64,000 bases of DNA from Paenibacillus sp. FJAT-26967 (GTDB lineage Bacteria > Bacillota > Bacilli > Paenibacillales > NBRC-103111), in the NCBI RefSeq assembly GCF_001541095.1, contig NZ_LMXH01000001.1:314385-378384 (forward strand), written 5' to 3'. The number at the start of each line of letters is the position of its first letter. The first letter of the stretch is position 1. The position numbers and the translations under genes were made by a program. Positions 44,447 through 53,507 of the stretch are shown piece by piece. The notes under the pieces are model-generated. The model was not told the DNA's origin. It saw only the letters and a program-made list of their open reading frames with translations, and searched no databases.

Positions 44447-44758
44447 ATTCGCTTTCCCCTCTCAATAATAAGTTTGTGGTTTGCTTGCTTACGGATTTCT
44501 CCTATAGAAGCTTGGCGCCGGCAGCGTGAGATGATCCGCCTCCTTTCATTTGTCATTTCGCTCTATCTGTAATCTATTTATATGTGCCGTATATCAATCG
44601 GTACTGGTTGTCTATCTATTTATTATTGAATCCGCTTATACTCCCTGAGCAAAAGGTAACGGATAATCTCTCATTTGATGAAAGAGTAAACCTATGACTA
44701 TACCGCTCTGTGAATAAAAGAATAGGATGTACTATCTTAATAGAGGGAGGCAAATCAT

Positions 44759-45301
44759 ATGGAGAAATTCCCGGATTTGTTCGAAGCATGGTGGAAAGAG
44801 GAAGAGGAAGAAGCGCAGGCTGTTACAAGTAAAAGAAAACACCGTACGCACGGAACAAGAGGTGACCGTACGCACGGAACAAGAGGAGACCGCACGCACG
44901 GAACAAAAGGAGACCGTACGCACGGAACAAGAGGAGACCGCACCTGCGGTAATCGCACGCACGGAACAAAAGGAGACCGTACGCACGGAACAAAAGGAGA
45001 CCGTACGCACGGAACAAGAGGAGACCGCACCGGAGGCAACCGCACGCACGGAACAAGAGGAGACCGCACCGGAGGCAACCGCACGCACGGAACAAGAGGA
45101 GACCGCACCGGAGGCAACCGCACGCACGGAACAAGAGGAGACCGTACCGGAGGCAACCGCACGCACGGAACAAGAGGAGACCGCACCTGCGGTAATCGCA
45201 CGCACGGAACAAGAGGAGACCGCACCGGCGGCAACCGCACGCACGGGACCAAAGGGAACCGTTCATTCGGCAAGTGCATCCGGCCTATCAGATGGATATA
45301 G
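44759..45301 (+). CDS. CotG-like repeat protein of the spore coat
   Basis: 180 residues. The frame is fixed by GGGAGG 8 bases before ATG 44,759; other frames through the repeat are open only because of its period. An acidic N-terminus (MEKFPDLFEAWWKEEEEEAQ) is followed by about 140 residues built from 8-residue units RTHGTRGD and 13-residue units RTHGTRGDRTGGN, ending in KGNRSFGKCIRPIRW. It resembles CotG in being a basic, tandemly repeated protein next to CotH and CotB, but uses Thr where CotG uses Ser. At DNA level the units (24 and 39 bp) are nearly identical, so copy number should vary among strains. Confidence 0.75.
   Translation: MEKFPDLFEAWWKEEEEEAQAVTSKRKHRTHGTRGDRTHGTRGDRTHGTKGDRTHGTRGDRTCGNRTHGTKGDRTHGTKGDRTHGTRGDRTGGNRTHGTRGDRTGGNRTHGTRGDRTGGNRTHGTRGDRTGGNRTHGTRGDRTCGNRTHGTRGDRTGGNRTHGTKGNRSFGKCIRPIRWI
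44835..45250 (+). repeat. Tandem DNA repeat of the CotG-like gene
   Basis: Imperfect 24-bp units built on CGCACGGAACAAGAGGAGAC, some extended to 39 bp by a CGGAGGCAAC-type insert. Variation is mainly A/G in the AAGAGG/AAAAGG and T/C positions, preserving the protein repeat. Confidence 0.85.
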
Positions 45302-45405
45302 TAGTAAGTTGAATTATAGATGACCGGTGCCAGCCGGAACCCGTTCTGAAGGATGACAACCGCCGTGCCGTCCTGCATTCGAATCGAATATGGTAACGTA
45401 ACACG

Positions 45406-45433
45406 AACAGCCTATCCCTAGGGATAGGCTGTT
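45406..45433. terminator. Perfect 28-bp palindrome, probable terminator
   Basis: AACAGCCTATCCC and its exact complement with only TA between. It lies between the CotG-like and CotH genes. A T run is short (TTT), so partial readthrough into cotH is likely. Confidence 0.6.
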
Positions 45434-45460
45434 TGCTTATAGCGAAAGGTGGAAAAACCT

Positions 45461-46516
45461 ATGTCGCTTCCTAAGTTCCACATTACGATGGGGACGGAAG
45501 AGAAACAGCAGCTGAGCCGGAATATATGGAGCCGCCAGTTTGTCAAAGCCTCGCTTTCAGACGGGCGCAGCACGACACCTATTCAGATCAGATACCGGGG
45601 AGGACATACCCGCGAGTACGCTAAGAAATCGTATGAGATTCGGTTAAAAGGAAAGACCTATCATTTAAACGCGGAATATGACGATCCTTCCTTGATCCGC
45701 AACGCATTGTCGTTTCGTTACTTCCAGATGATCGGTGTACCCAGTCCGCATACCCGTCATATTGTTATTTGGATCAATGGCAGAAGTGAAGGCATCTATT
45801 TACTTATAGAAGCAGTCAAGCGTTCTTTTTTCCGGCGAAGAGGAATTATCGCACGATCTTTGATGTATGCCAGCAATGACAGTGCAGGCTTCTCGCTTAT
45901 CGATCCCGAAACGGGAAAGCCGAAGCGCTCGTTATTCGAAGGATATAACCTTATTAAGGGCTCGGTAGAAGACCGTACGCGTCTGAAATTGTTCATCCGT
46001 TCTTTAAATACATTCAAGGGGGAGCGGCTGCAGCGGTTGTTAACGAAACGGATTGATGTCAATAATTACTTGCGCTGGCTGGCCGGGGCCGTCATGACCG
46101 GGAATTACGACGGTTTTGAACATAATTATGCGATATACGAACACAAGGCTACCCGGCGTTACCGGATGATCCCTTGGGATTATGAAGGAAGCTGGGGGAG
46201 GAATTGCTACGGCAAGCTGGTAGGCAGCGATCTTGTCCGGATTACCGGTTACAACACGCTAACACGGAAGCTGCTGTCGTACCCGGCCATTCGTAAGCAG
46301 TACCAAACCGTATTGTCTAATCTGCTGGAAACCTCCTTCACTTCAGACGCAATTATGCCTATCGTTCATCGCCTTCACAGCCGGCTTATTCCCGATATTT
46401 ATGAGGACCGCAGCCGCAAATGGCCTGCATCCGTATTTGAGTCCGAGCCGGGCGTCATTAAGAAATATATAGAAGACAGGCGTAAAGACTTGAAGGAAGG
46501 GTTAAGATCGTTATAA
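45461..46516 (+). CDS. cotH: CotH-family spore coat protein kinase
   Basis: 351 residues from ATG 45,461, with AAAGGTGG 8 bases ahead. CotH fold: IQIRYRGGHTREYAKKSYEI, FSLIDPETGKPKR, catalytic Asp217 in GNYDGFEHNYAIY and metal-binding Asp240 in IPWDYEGSWG. CotH is an atypical protein kinase that phosphorylates CotB and CotG on Ser in the outer spore coat. The N-terminal secretion-like segment of some homologues is absent. With cotB and the CotG-like gene next to it, the kinase and its two presumed substrates form one locus. Confidence 0.93.
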   Translation: MSLPKFHITMGTEEKQQLSRNIWSRQFVKASLSDGRSTTPIQIRYRGGHTREYAKKSYEIRLKGKTYHLNAEYDDPSLIRNALSFRYFQMIGVPSPHTRHIVIWINGRSEGIYLLIEAVKRSFFRRRGIIARSLMYASNDSAGFSLIDPETGKPKRSLFEGYNLIKGSVEDRTRLKLFIRSLNTFKGERLQRLLTKRIDVNNYLRWLAGAVMTGNYDGFEHNYAIYEHKATRRYRMIPWDYEGSWGRNCYGKLVGSDLVRITGYNTLTRKLLSYPAIRKQYQTVLSNLLETSFTSDAIMPIVHRLHSRLIPDIYEDRSRKWPASVFESEPGVIKKYIEDRRKDLKEGLRSL

Positions 46517-46547
46517 CTTGTTTGTTTTCTACGCAGCAAAAAGCCAA

Positions 46548-46580
46548 TAGAACCCCGCAGCCGGTACATGCGGGGTTCTA
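46548..46580. terminator. Terminator after cotH
   Basis: TAGAACCCCGCA and TGCGGGGTTCTA form a perfect 12-bp stem with a 9-base loop. The following 46,581-46,800 has no convincing gene. Confidence 0.8.
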
Positions 46581-46803
46581 TTGTTGACTCGTACGGCCGT
46601 GTTCGGCCAGGCGGCTATTACCGGACGGAAGTCACGGATTGCGAAGATTTACCTCATCGCCAAATCGGCGGACCGGCGCCGAGCCGGTCGAGTGAAGCGG
46701 GCATTAAGGCCGCCTCAGACGAACTTTCTGTCAGGAAAGGGTCTGCGGGCTTTTTTGACGAATAGAAATGAGATAGCAGGAGGATGAATGGGAGGAGCCG
46801 CCT

Positions 46804-47340
46804 ATGTTATTTGCGGAATTGGAGCCTTTTCTGGATAAGAAACGGAAGGAACTGCTGGAAGCCTTGTCGGCATTCGGCAAGAATGAACGTGAGTATACCG
46901 AATATGAAGGCGGATGGAATATAAGTGAAATTGTGGAGCATTTGTGTATCGTGGAAGAGCAGGTGATTCACACGATCGGCCAAATGCTGCGGGATGCCCC
47001 TTCAAAGCCGACTGAGAGTGAAGAGGACAAAATCGTCGATATCACGGAGATTTTCCGGCGGAATGGTCTGCTCGGCAGCCGCAAGCAGTCACCGCCGGAA
47101 GCGGTTCCTGCCGGAACTTGGGGATATGACGCGGGGCTGTACAGGTTAGCAGAGGTTCGAAGCCGGCTGAAAGCATACCTGCCGGAACTGGCTGGCCGGG
47201 CAACCAACGGCATTACCGCCAGGCATCCGCTCGGTGTGGAGCTCAACGTCTGCCAGTGGGTGCTTTTCAGCGCTTTCCATGAGTGGGCTCATCTCCATCA
47301 AATAAAACGAATCCGCCAGGCGCATGACCCGGCCTTGTAG
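46804..47340 (+). CDS. DinB-like protein
   Basis: 178 residues behind GGGAGGAG. DinB-like helices: EYTEYEGGWNISEIVEHLC contains the first His of the metal site, and FSAFHEWAHLHQIKRIRQ the others, so the three-His site is complete. It belongs to the same broad superfamily as the protein at 32,359-32,829 but is not a close copy. Monocistronic between terminators; role unknown. Confidence 0.75.
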   Translation: MLFAELEPFLDKKRKELLEALSAFGKNEREYTEYEGGWNISEIVEHLCIVEEQVIHTIGQMLRDAPSKPTESEEDKIVDITEIFRRNGLLGSRKQSPPEAVPAGTWGYDAGLYRLAEVRSRLKAYLPELAGRATNGITARHPLGVELNVCQWVLFSAFHEWAHLHQIKRIRQAHDPAL

Positions 47341-47357
47341 CCCGGATACAACAAATA

Positions 47358-47392
47358 AGCCCGCTTCCTTCAATACGAAGGAGGCGGGCTCT
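47358..47392. terminator. Bidirectional terminator
   Basis: GCCCGC-T-TCCTTC and GAAGGA-G-GCGGGC form a 13-bp stem with a five-base loop between convergent genes. Confidence 0.8.
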
Positions 47393-47405
47393 TCAATAAG
47401 TCCGG

Positions 47406-47606
47406 TTAGCCGCGCATGTATACGGGCGTCTCATAAATGGCTTCTTTCTCAAATACTAGCTCAAACGATTGTTCATTACCGTCTACGGACGGGCCAATGG
47501 AGTATACGTGGCCGCCTTGTTTCGGCTGGGCCAAGATTTTGCCTGCAGATTTGGCGGAACGCCGGCGTTTGAGGCCGCTGTTCATTCTGTTTCTGACCGG
47601 TTTCAT
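47406..47606 (-). CDS. Small basic protein coupled to the TIR-like gene
   Basis: 66 residues from ATG 47,606 (GGGAGGGG about 6 bases ahead). The N-terminal half is very basic (MKPVRNRMNSGLKRRRSAKS), the C-terminal half acidic (FELVFEKEAIYETPVYM). The start codon is separated from the stop of the TIR-like gene by one base, so translation is coupled. No family recognised. It may be a partner, antitoxin-like regulator or accessory factor of the TIR-like protein. Confidence 0.55.
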   Translation of the reverse strand: MKPVRNRMNSGLKRRRSAKSAGKILAQPKQGGHVYSIGPSVDGNEQSFELVFEKEAIYETPVYMRG

Positions 47607-47607
47607 C

Positions 47608-48609
47608 TTATTCCCCTCCCAGCAGATCATTAATCGAACTAATCAGTTGTCCGTTCACTTCGGTCATGTCATTTAACTGGGCTGCGCTTAACGTGGCCTG
47701 ACCGATCATATGCACCGTCAGCGCATACTTTCTAGCTACAGGATAACATACCAAATATTCATTTTCAATGGAGGAGGAGTGTAAATGCATGGTGACGCGG
47801 TTGTTCAAATGGGCATCCACGACAAGAATTCGTTTGTCCCCGGGCTGAAGATGGTCATTCGCTTGGAGCGGATAGGTACGGTCCTTCATGCCTATGCCCG
47901 TGGTGCCGGCCACTTGTGTAATCGTCGTCTCTCCTGCAAGGTGGACCGTTACGCCCTTCACGGTAAATTGCGCAGGGCATGTATACGATAGCCGGATGCC
48001 CTCGCTTAACGTCTGCAGGCTAGCATCATCAGGCTCAAAGGGCACACCCTTAAGTAGAGTACGGAACAGACGGAGAATCCGTGCCAGCTGCGGGACCGTT
48101 GTGCCGTTGTGCAGACAGCCGATTTCCCGCATCTTGCGCTTGATGGAGCTGCATGCCGCCGCCGTTGCAGGAACCCACTGCTCATCCGTCCGGCGGATTT
48201 CGTAGGTCAGTGCGTTCATACCGAACAAGTCGGAAGGAGTACGCAGCCCTTCGACATCCGCATCATGGACATTCTCGGGTACGTGGTCCGGCAGAAGGAA
48301 AAAGACACGCTCCCTGCCGAGCTGGCTCATGAACAGGCCCATTTCAAAAATCGTGTTGTCCCGGGCGGCTGCATACTGTTTCCCGCGGATCTGGACCACA
48401 TCATCCGTAGCCAGAATAAAAAGTGCGAAGTCGCTGCATTTGACCTGCTTATCCAAATCTTCCATGGTGTACCGGCCGGGATTGAAGGTGCCTGCGAACC
48501 AAGGGTTCACTTGGGCAACCGGGGCCAAATTCTCAAGCACGCCTTCTGCAATCGGAATTGCTTCTCTGGAAGAGCCTATAAAGACCTTGGGTTTCAACTG
48601 CGGATCCAT
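47608..48609 (-). CDS. TIR-like (CAP12/PycTIR type) NADase-domain protein with unknown C-terminal domain
   Basis: 333 residues. The first 150 are a TIR-like nucleotide-binding domain of the CAP12/PycTIR kind: KVFIGSSREAIPIAEGVLEN, NPWFAGTFNPGRYTMEDL, SDFALFILATDD, and RDNTIFEMGLFMSQLGRE with the catalytic Glu89. Such domains hydrolyse NAD+ when activated in CBASS and Pycsar anti-phage systems. Residues about 170-333 are not a STING domain and I do not recognise them: a helix (LARILRLFRTLLKG), then strands (FTVKGVTVHLAGETTITQVAG; KRILVVDAHLNNRVTMHLHS). No cyclase gene is adjacent. AAAGGGGGGACC precedes the ATG. A stand-alone defence or stress effector is likely. Confidence 0.8.
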   Translation of the reverse strand: MDPQLKPKVFIGSSREAIPIAEGVLENLAPVAQVNPWFAGTFNPGRYTMEDLDKQVKCSDFALFILATDDVVQIRGKQYAAARDNTIFEMGLFMSQLGRERVFFLLPDHVPENVHDADVEGLRTPSDLFGMNALTYEIRRTDEQWVPATAAACSSIKRKMREIGCLHNGTTVPQLARILRLFRTLLKGVPFEPDDASLQTLSEGIRLSYTCPAQFTVKGVTVHLAGETTITQVAGTTGIGMKDRTYPLQANDHLQPGDKRILVVDAHLNNRVTMHLHSSSIENEYLVCYPVARKYALTVHMIGQATLSAAQLNDMTEVNGQLISSINDLLGGE

Positions 48610-49127
48610 TAGGTCCCCCCTTTACCGAAAGTTACCTTCCCCTTTTAAAAATAGCGCAACACAGAGGTTTTGTCCACGCCGGTAACCTCCTCAATATTAC
48701 TCTTCAACCTTCTTCTTTTTTATTCTAAACTAATGGGCAGAGACTCATTATTAATTGGAAACGGCGCTCAACCATCAAAAGGACAAAGCAGATTATGTTA
48801 ATTCGCTAGTCGGAGCATGTAAACATCTATCATAACTTTAATTTAACCAAAAAATATGGTTCTGTCGGTGCGTACGTTAATATTCCTGATAATAAATATA
48901 TTCAATACCCCCATCTCCTCCTCAGTTCTAAAATGAGAAACATAGTAACCTCGCCGGATTTCATTGGGCGGTTGTACCGGTGCTGCAAAGCAACAAGAAT
49001 TAATAGCGGAGCTTTTTTTAAACAGAGGAAGGATATCGGACAGAGGTAGCAGAAGATATTCATGATACCCGCGACTAACGGTCAGATCGGACATAGCCAA
49101 GGAGCGGTTCGTTCTTGATTCAAAAAA
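48610..49127. other. Intergenic stretch without a convincing gene
   Basis: AT-rich. A plus-strand frame around 48,840-49,050 (GSVGAYVNIPDNKYIQYPHL...) has no start or ribosome binding site and may be a fragment; an 85-codon minus-strand frame also lacks a site. Upstream signals of the TIR-like gene should lie here but none is clear. Confidence 0.4.
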
Positions 49128-49141
49128 AGAAGGCGCTTACA
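49128..49141 (+). promoter_or_regulatory. cre-like site upstream of ribulokinase
   Basis: AGAAGGCGCTTACA agrees with the CcpA consensus in most positions. It lies 130 bases ahead of the araB start. Confidence 0.45.
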
Positions 49142-49269
49142 AAGCTCCTCTTCGTATTCGTATAACAAGACTGCCGGGTGAATGATAAGAATCCGCGTGG
49201 ATAAAACAGGAAAGTACAAGTATTCGCAGGGATAATATGCATCCAGTATATAAGAGGGGAGTTATAACA

Positions 49270-50940
49270 TTGAACAAACGATATGTCATCGGGATTGACT
49301 TCGGAACAGAATCCGGGCGGGCTGTCCTTGTGGACGCAGGCAATGGGGAAGAGATATCCGATCATGTGACAGTCTATCCGCATGGCGTTATAAATGAGGC
49401 TTTGCCCGATTCGGGCAAGCTGCTTGGGCCGGATTGGGCGCTTCAGCAGCCGGATGACTATCTGGAGGTGCTGCGCCGTTCCGTACCGGAGGTACTCCGC
49501 AGTTCATGCATTGATCCTGCGCAGGTGATCGGGATCGGGATCGATTTCACATCGAGTACCGTGATGCCTGTAGATAAGGCGGGAACTCCGCTTTGCCTGC
49601 TTGAGGCATACAAGGACGAGCCTCATGCCTACGTAAAGCTATGGAAGCATCATGCGGCCCAGAGGCAAGCGGACCGGTTGAATGAAACTGCCGCTGTCAG
49701 GGGCGAGGCTTTCTTAGAGCGGTACGGAGGCAGGACTTCCTCCGAATGGATGGTTCCTAAAGCCTGGCAGGTGCTCAGCGAGGCTCCGCAGCTGTATGAA
49801 GCTGCGGACCAGTTCTTGGAGGCGGCTGACTGGGTCGTGCTGCAGCTGACGGGCCGTGTCGTGCGCAGCAGCTGCTGCGCCGGGTACAAGGCCTTGTGGC
49901 ACAAGACCGATGGCTACCCGGAGCCGTCCTTCTTCGCTGAGCTGGACCCGGGGCTGGAGCACTTCGCAGAGACGAAGCTTCGCGGGACTCCGGTACCACT
50001 CGGGACCAAGGCGGGCGGGCTCACGGCTGAGGCGGCCGCGATGACGGGACTGTGCCCCGGCACAGCCGTCGCTGTGGGCATCATTGACGCCCATGCGGCC
50101 GTACCGGCTGTGGGAGCGGTACACGCCGGACAGATGGTGATGGCGATGGGAACATCGCTGTGCCACATTCTGCTCGGCGACCGGGAGATCCACGTCGAGG
50201 GCATCTCCGGCGTGGTCGAGGACGGCATTATACCCGGCTTGTTCGGATATGAAGCGGGTCAACCCGCCGCAGGCGATATCTTCGGCTGGTACGTGGAGCA
50301 GGGCGTGCCGGGATATGTCGAGCGGGAAGCCGCCGCGCAGAACATCAGCATCCATGCCTGGCTCGAGAGCCGGGCCGCACGGCTTGCGCCGGGCGGGCAC
50401 GGGCTGCTCGTGCTCGACTGGTGGAACGGCAACCGGTCCGTACTCGATAACGCGGGCCTCAGCGGTATGATCCTCGGCTTGACGCTGGGCACCAGGCCCG
50501 AGGAGATTTACCGCGCGCTGCTGGAGGCGACTGCCTTTGGCACTCGCAAAGTGATCGAGACCTTCGAAGCCGCGGGGGTCCAGGTGGAGCAGCTGTATGC
50601 CTGCGGCGGGCTGCCTCAGCGCAACCGGCTGCTCATGCAGATTTACGCGGATGTGACAGGCCGCGAGATCCGGCTTCCGGCTTCGAAGCAGACGACCGCA
50701 CTCGGCGCCGCGATGTTTGGAGCGGTAGCCGCCGGAGAGGAGCATGGCGGCTACCGCTCCATCGCGGATGCGGCCGCCAAGATGGCCCGCCTGCGCGAGG
50801 AGACGTACCGGCCGAATCCGGCGAACACGGCCTACTACGAAGAGCTGTACCAAGAATACAACCGGCTGCATGATTATTTCGGCCGGGGCGGAAGCGACGT
50901 GATGAAGAGGCTGAAGGAGATGAGGCTGGGACGTTGTTAA
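49270..50940 (+). CDS. araB: Ribulokinase
   Basis: 556 residues from TTG 49,270. An upstream in-frame ATG (49,237) would put the ribosome binding site AGAGGGGAG (49,254-49,261) inside the gene, so the TTG 8 bases behind that site is preferred. FGGY kinase: [54 protein letters not shown] and [20 protein letters not shown]. It phosphorylates L-ribulose to L-ribulose 5-phosphate in arabinose use. Neither araA nor araD is adjacent, so either they are elsewhere or the enzyme serves another pathway. The second half is notably more GC-rich. Confidence 0.92.
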   Translation: MNKRYVIGIDFGTESGRAVLVDAGNGEEISDHVTVYPHGVINEALPDSGKLLGPDWALQQPDDYLEVLRRSVPEVLRSSCIDPAQVIGIGIDFTSSTVMPVDKAGTPLCLLEAYKDEPHAYVKLWKHHAAQRQADRLNETAAVRGEAFLERYGGRTSSEWMVPKAWQVLSEAPQLYEAADQFLEAADWVVLQLTGRVVRSSCCAGYKALWHKTDGYPEPSFFAELDPGLEHFAETKLRGTPVPLGTKAGGLTAEAAAMTGLCPGTAVAVGIIDAHAAVPAVGAVHAGQMVMAMGTSLCHILLGDREIHVEGISGVVEDGIIPGLFGYEAGQPAAGDIFGWYVEQGVPGYVEREAAAQNISIHAWLESRAARLAPGGHGLLVLDWWNGNRSVLDNAGLSGMILGLTLGTRPEEIYRALLEATAFGTRKVIETFEAAGVQVEQLYACGGLPQRNRLLMQIYADVTGREIRLPASKQTTALGAAMFGAVAAGEEHGGYRSIADAAAKMARLREETYRPNPANTAYYEELYQEYNRLHDYFGRGGSDVMKRLKEMRLGRC

Positions 50941-51047
50941 AGTCCATAAGCCTCCGCTTTAAGCGGCTTTAAGCGGCTTTAAGCGGATTTAAACGATAAC
51001 AGGGCACAGGATCGCCGGGCAAAAGCGATATACTGAAGCCGCGCTCC

Positions 51048-51100
51048 AAAACATCAAAGAGCTGGCACCTTTTCTTAAGGCGTCAGCTCTTTGATGTTTT
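51048..51100. terminator. Strong terminator
   Basis: A 17-bp perfect stem (AAAACATCAAAGAGCTG with complement) with T run, between convergent araB and the oxidoreductase gene. Just upstream, 50,955-50,990 holds three copies of TTTAAGCGG. Confidence 0.85.
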
Positions 51101-51132
51101 TTTCATTTATCACGTCAGCAGGTATGGAGGTC

Positions 51133-52062
51133 TTACTCGCCGCCCCATGCAGCTGCACCCTGCTTGAGCACCTCGGTAACGACCAGCTCGCAAATGCGGT
51201 GTGTTTCCAGAGAGTCTTGCGCAGATGGAGAGGGCGGGTGGTTCTCCCGGATGGATGCCAGGAAATGGTCGATAATCTGGTGGAAGCCTCTCCGGTACAG
51301 CACAGGGTCCCAGTCGTTGAATTTCAGGAAACTTTCTTCTTTTCCTGCAAGACTAGTGGTGCTGTTCAAATCTTTGACAATCCATTTTTTCCCCGGGCTC
51401 ATCAATTCTACTATTTCTTCACTGCTTCCGCTGTCCCGGTTCATGATACCGACGGCCGTAAAACCTTCTCCGCCGAGTTGAAGCATAACATGATGGAGGC
51501 GCCCGTCCTCCTGATGGGAGATGACACGGATATCCTTAATTTCACCCGGGGCCAAGAAGCGCAGCGTATCCACGACATGAATGAAGTCATCGTATACAAA
51601 AGGTCTCGCATAGCCCGGGGAAGGGGGTCTGTTTTTCTGCATCAGGATCATACGCGGGTTTTCTTTTTCTTTGAGCGAAGCGTACATAGGCGCAAAACGG
51701 CGGTTAAATCCGACCATTAAGGTGCGGCCTGTTGTTTCTGCAAGCTCCACCAGCTCGCGAGATTCTTCGTATGTATAAGACAACGGCTTATCCACATACA
51801 CATGAATACCGCTGCGGAGCAGCTTGCTGACAAGTGCGGGATGGGATTCCGTAGCCGAGTGGACGAATGCGGCCTGAATTCCGCCGGCTATTAAGGCGTC
51901 TACGTCTGTAACATGCTCCGCAACGCGGTAGGTGGAAGCCAAGTCTTTCAGGGTGGCATGATTGCGCGTACAGAAAATCAGTTCGATATCTGGTCTCGCG
52001 GTAATCACAGGCAGATAGGCTTTCTGAGCGATGTCGCCAAGCCCGATAATTCCGATTCTCAT
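51133..52062 (-). CDS. Gfo/Idh/MocA-family oxidoreductase
   Basis: 309 residues. N-terminal Rossmann fold: RIGIIGLGDIAQKAYLPVI, HVYVDKPLSYTYEESRELVELAE with the EKP-like motif as DKP (the Lys of which is catalytic), then GFNRRFAPMY. The C-terminal domain is beta-rich. These enzymes oxidise or epimerise sugars and cyclitols with NAD(P). Substrate cannot be told; the adjacent ribulokinase is convergent, so no operon link. Ribosome binding site AGGAGGA ahead of the ATG. Confidence 0.85.
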   Translation of the reverse strand: MRIGIIGLGDIAQKAYLPVITARPDIELIFCTRNHATLKDLASTYRVAEHVTDVDALIAGGIQAAFVHSATESHPALVSKLLRSGIHVYVDKPLSYTYEESRELVELAETTGRTLMVGFNRRFAPMYASLKEKENPRMILMQKNRPPSPGYARPFVYDDFIHVVDTLRFLAPGEIKDIRVISHQEDGRLHHVMLQLGGEGFTAVGIMNRDSGSSEEIVELMSPGKKWIVKDLNSTTSLAGKEESFLKFNDWDPVLYRRGFHQIIDHFLASIRENHPPSPSAQDSLETHRICELVVTEVLKQGAAAWGGE

Positions 52063-52187
52063 CGAATTCCTCCTCTTATGTGTCTGACTACATTATACAG
52101 GAACACAGGTGACAGATTCTATTCCGGGCAGTTGATAGGATTATACGCTTACGGTTGCTGCATGAATAATCCGGAAAACATGCCAAA

Positions 52188-52222
52188 AACCTCCCTGTCC
52201 ATGTAACAAGGAAAGGGAGGTT
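52188..52222 (-). terminator. Terminator downstream of trhO
   Basis: AACCTCCCT and AGGGAGGTT pair; on the minus strand the stem is followed by TTTTTGG. Confidence 0.65.
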
Positions 52223-52312
52223 CGGGTAACGCCGGTTTAGACAGCCGCAGCCATTCCGTTTAATCTTTGAAAATTGCAAATGGCGGACTTAACCGGACCG
52301 CAAACGCTGTGC

Positions 52313-53212
52313 TTAGCGGGCAGTAAGCACAAGTTCTTCGCATTCATCCGAGCAGCAGCTGCTGTGCGCTTCTTCGCACTCTTCACAGCAGATGTGCTGA
52401 AGGTGGCAGAAATCATTCGCGCAGTTGATGAAGGTATCGGCAGGCTTGCCGCAATGATGGCACTTACCTACGACAATATCCTCGTCTGTGCGGTTAATCG
52501 GCACGGAAATCCGCTCATCGAATACGTAGCATTTGCCGTCAAATAATCTTCCTTTGACTTCAGGATCCTGGCCGTATGTGACAATTCCGCCCTCAAGCTG
52601 GGCTACGTCCTGGAAGCCTTCCTTGATCAGGAACCCGGTCAGCTTCTCACAGCGGATGCCTCCGGTGCAGTACGTGAGAATCGGCTTGTCCTTGAGCTCG
52701 GCCATGTTCTCCCGGATCCAGTCCGGAAATTCCCGGAAAGATTCAATGTCGGGACGGATAGCATTGCGGAAGTGGCCCAGATCGTATTCATAGTTGCTCC
52801 GGCCGTCCAGAACGATCACGTCTTCCTGCTGGAGCTGCTCGTGAAACTCCGCAGGCGACAGTCTTTTCCCTCCGATGACATTGGGATCCAGCTCCTCTTC
52901 GTAACGGAAGGTAACGAGTTCCTTTTTGTGGCGGACGAACATTTTTTTGAAAGCATGCTCGTCAGCCTCATCAATTTTGAATACCATGTCGGCAAAAAGA
53001 GGGTTCGCATGCATATCGGCCATATATTGATTCGTCTGCTCGACCGTACCGGATACAGTACCGTTGATGCCTTCGGCTGCAATAAGAATACGGCCTTTGA
53101 GACCGAGGTCTTTGCAGTATTGGCGGTGCTGAACTGCAAATTGCTCCGGCTCGGGAATAGGGACGAATTTATAGTAAAGGAGGATTCGGAAATCTTTAGC
53201 GCTGTTGTTCAT
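52313..53212 (-). CDS. trhO: tRNA uridine(34) hydroxylase (rhodanese-domain protein)
   Basis: 299 residues. N-terminal UPF0176 domain ([32 protein letters not shown]), rhodanese domain ([20 protein letters not shown]) with the active Cys182 in [13 protein letters not shown], and a C-terminal Cys-rich zinc-binding part ([37 protein letters not shown]). TrhO uses molecular oxygen to make 5-hydroxyuridine at position 34 of tRNAs. Length and order are those of the complete enzyme. Confidence 0.93.
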   Translation of the reverse strand: MNNSAKDFRILLYYKFVPIPEPEQFAVQHRQYCKDLGLKGRILIAAEGINGTVSGTVEQTNQYMADMHANPLFADMVFKIDEADEHAFKKMFVRHKKELVTFRYEEELDPNVIGGKRLSPAEFHEQLQQEDVIVLDGRSNYEYDLGHFRNAIRPDIESFREFPDWIRENMAELKDKPILTYCTGGIRCEKLTGFLIKEGFQDVAQLEGGIVTYGQDPEVKGRLFDGKCYVFDERISVPINRTDEDIVVGKCHHCGKPADTFINCANDFCHLQHICCEECEEAHSSCCSDECEELVLTAR

Positions 53213-53288
53213 TTGAGTACCACCTGTTCTAATGAAAATAAATTAAAAGCACCTTGAAAATAACAGAAACTAGCCGATTAATCAACAA

Positions 53289-53318
53289 CGGTAGAAAAGG
53301 GTGATCCCTTTTCTACCG
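53289..53318. terminator. Hairpin between trhO and catalase genes
   Basis: CGGTAGAAAAGGG, TGAT, then the exact complement. It lacks a clear T run. A second hairpin (GTGAGCAGAA with its complement, 53,455-53,486) lies just after the catalase stop; one of them probably ends the catalase transcript. Confidence 0.5.
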
Positions 53319-53507
53319 CTATCGAGGAGTATCATGAGGATACCCTAATAATTATAAAAGATTACAGGTACATAGTAAATACAAAACGGCTCATAAATCA
53401 CTTCCGGGCTCCATGCGATTCGTTGCCCGCAGCTTGCACACGGCAAACCAGTCAGTGAGCAGAACGGGTGCGCGGTTTCTGCTCACAACGGGTACTGGTT
53501 CAGCTTG

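Noticed and set aside
43780-45250. CRISPR-like appearance of regularly spaced repeats
   Set aside because: Units are contiguous, of coding length and conserved as protein repeats, with no unique spacers.
44727-45378. Several overlapping long frames on both strands through the CotG-like repeat
   Set aside because: All arise from the repeat period being a multiple of three without stops; only the frame from 44,759 has a ribosome binding site.
46568-46787. Two overlapping short plus-strand frames after cotH
   Set aside because: No ribosome binding site, Arg-rich out-of-frame-like composition, and they begin in the terminator.
48843-49100. 85-codon minus-strand frame
   Set aside because: No ribosome binding site and no recognisable protein features; probably chance.
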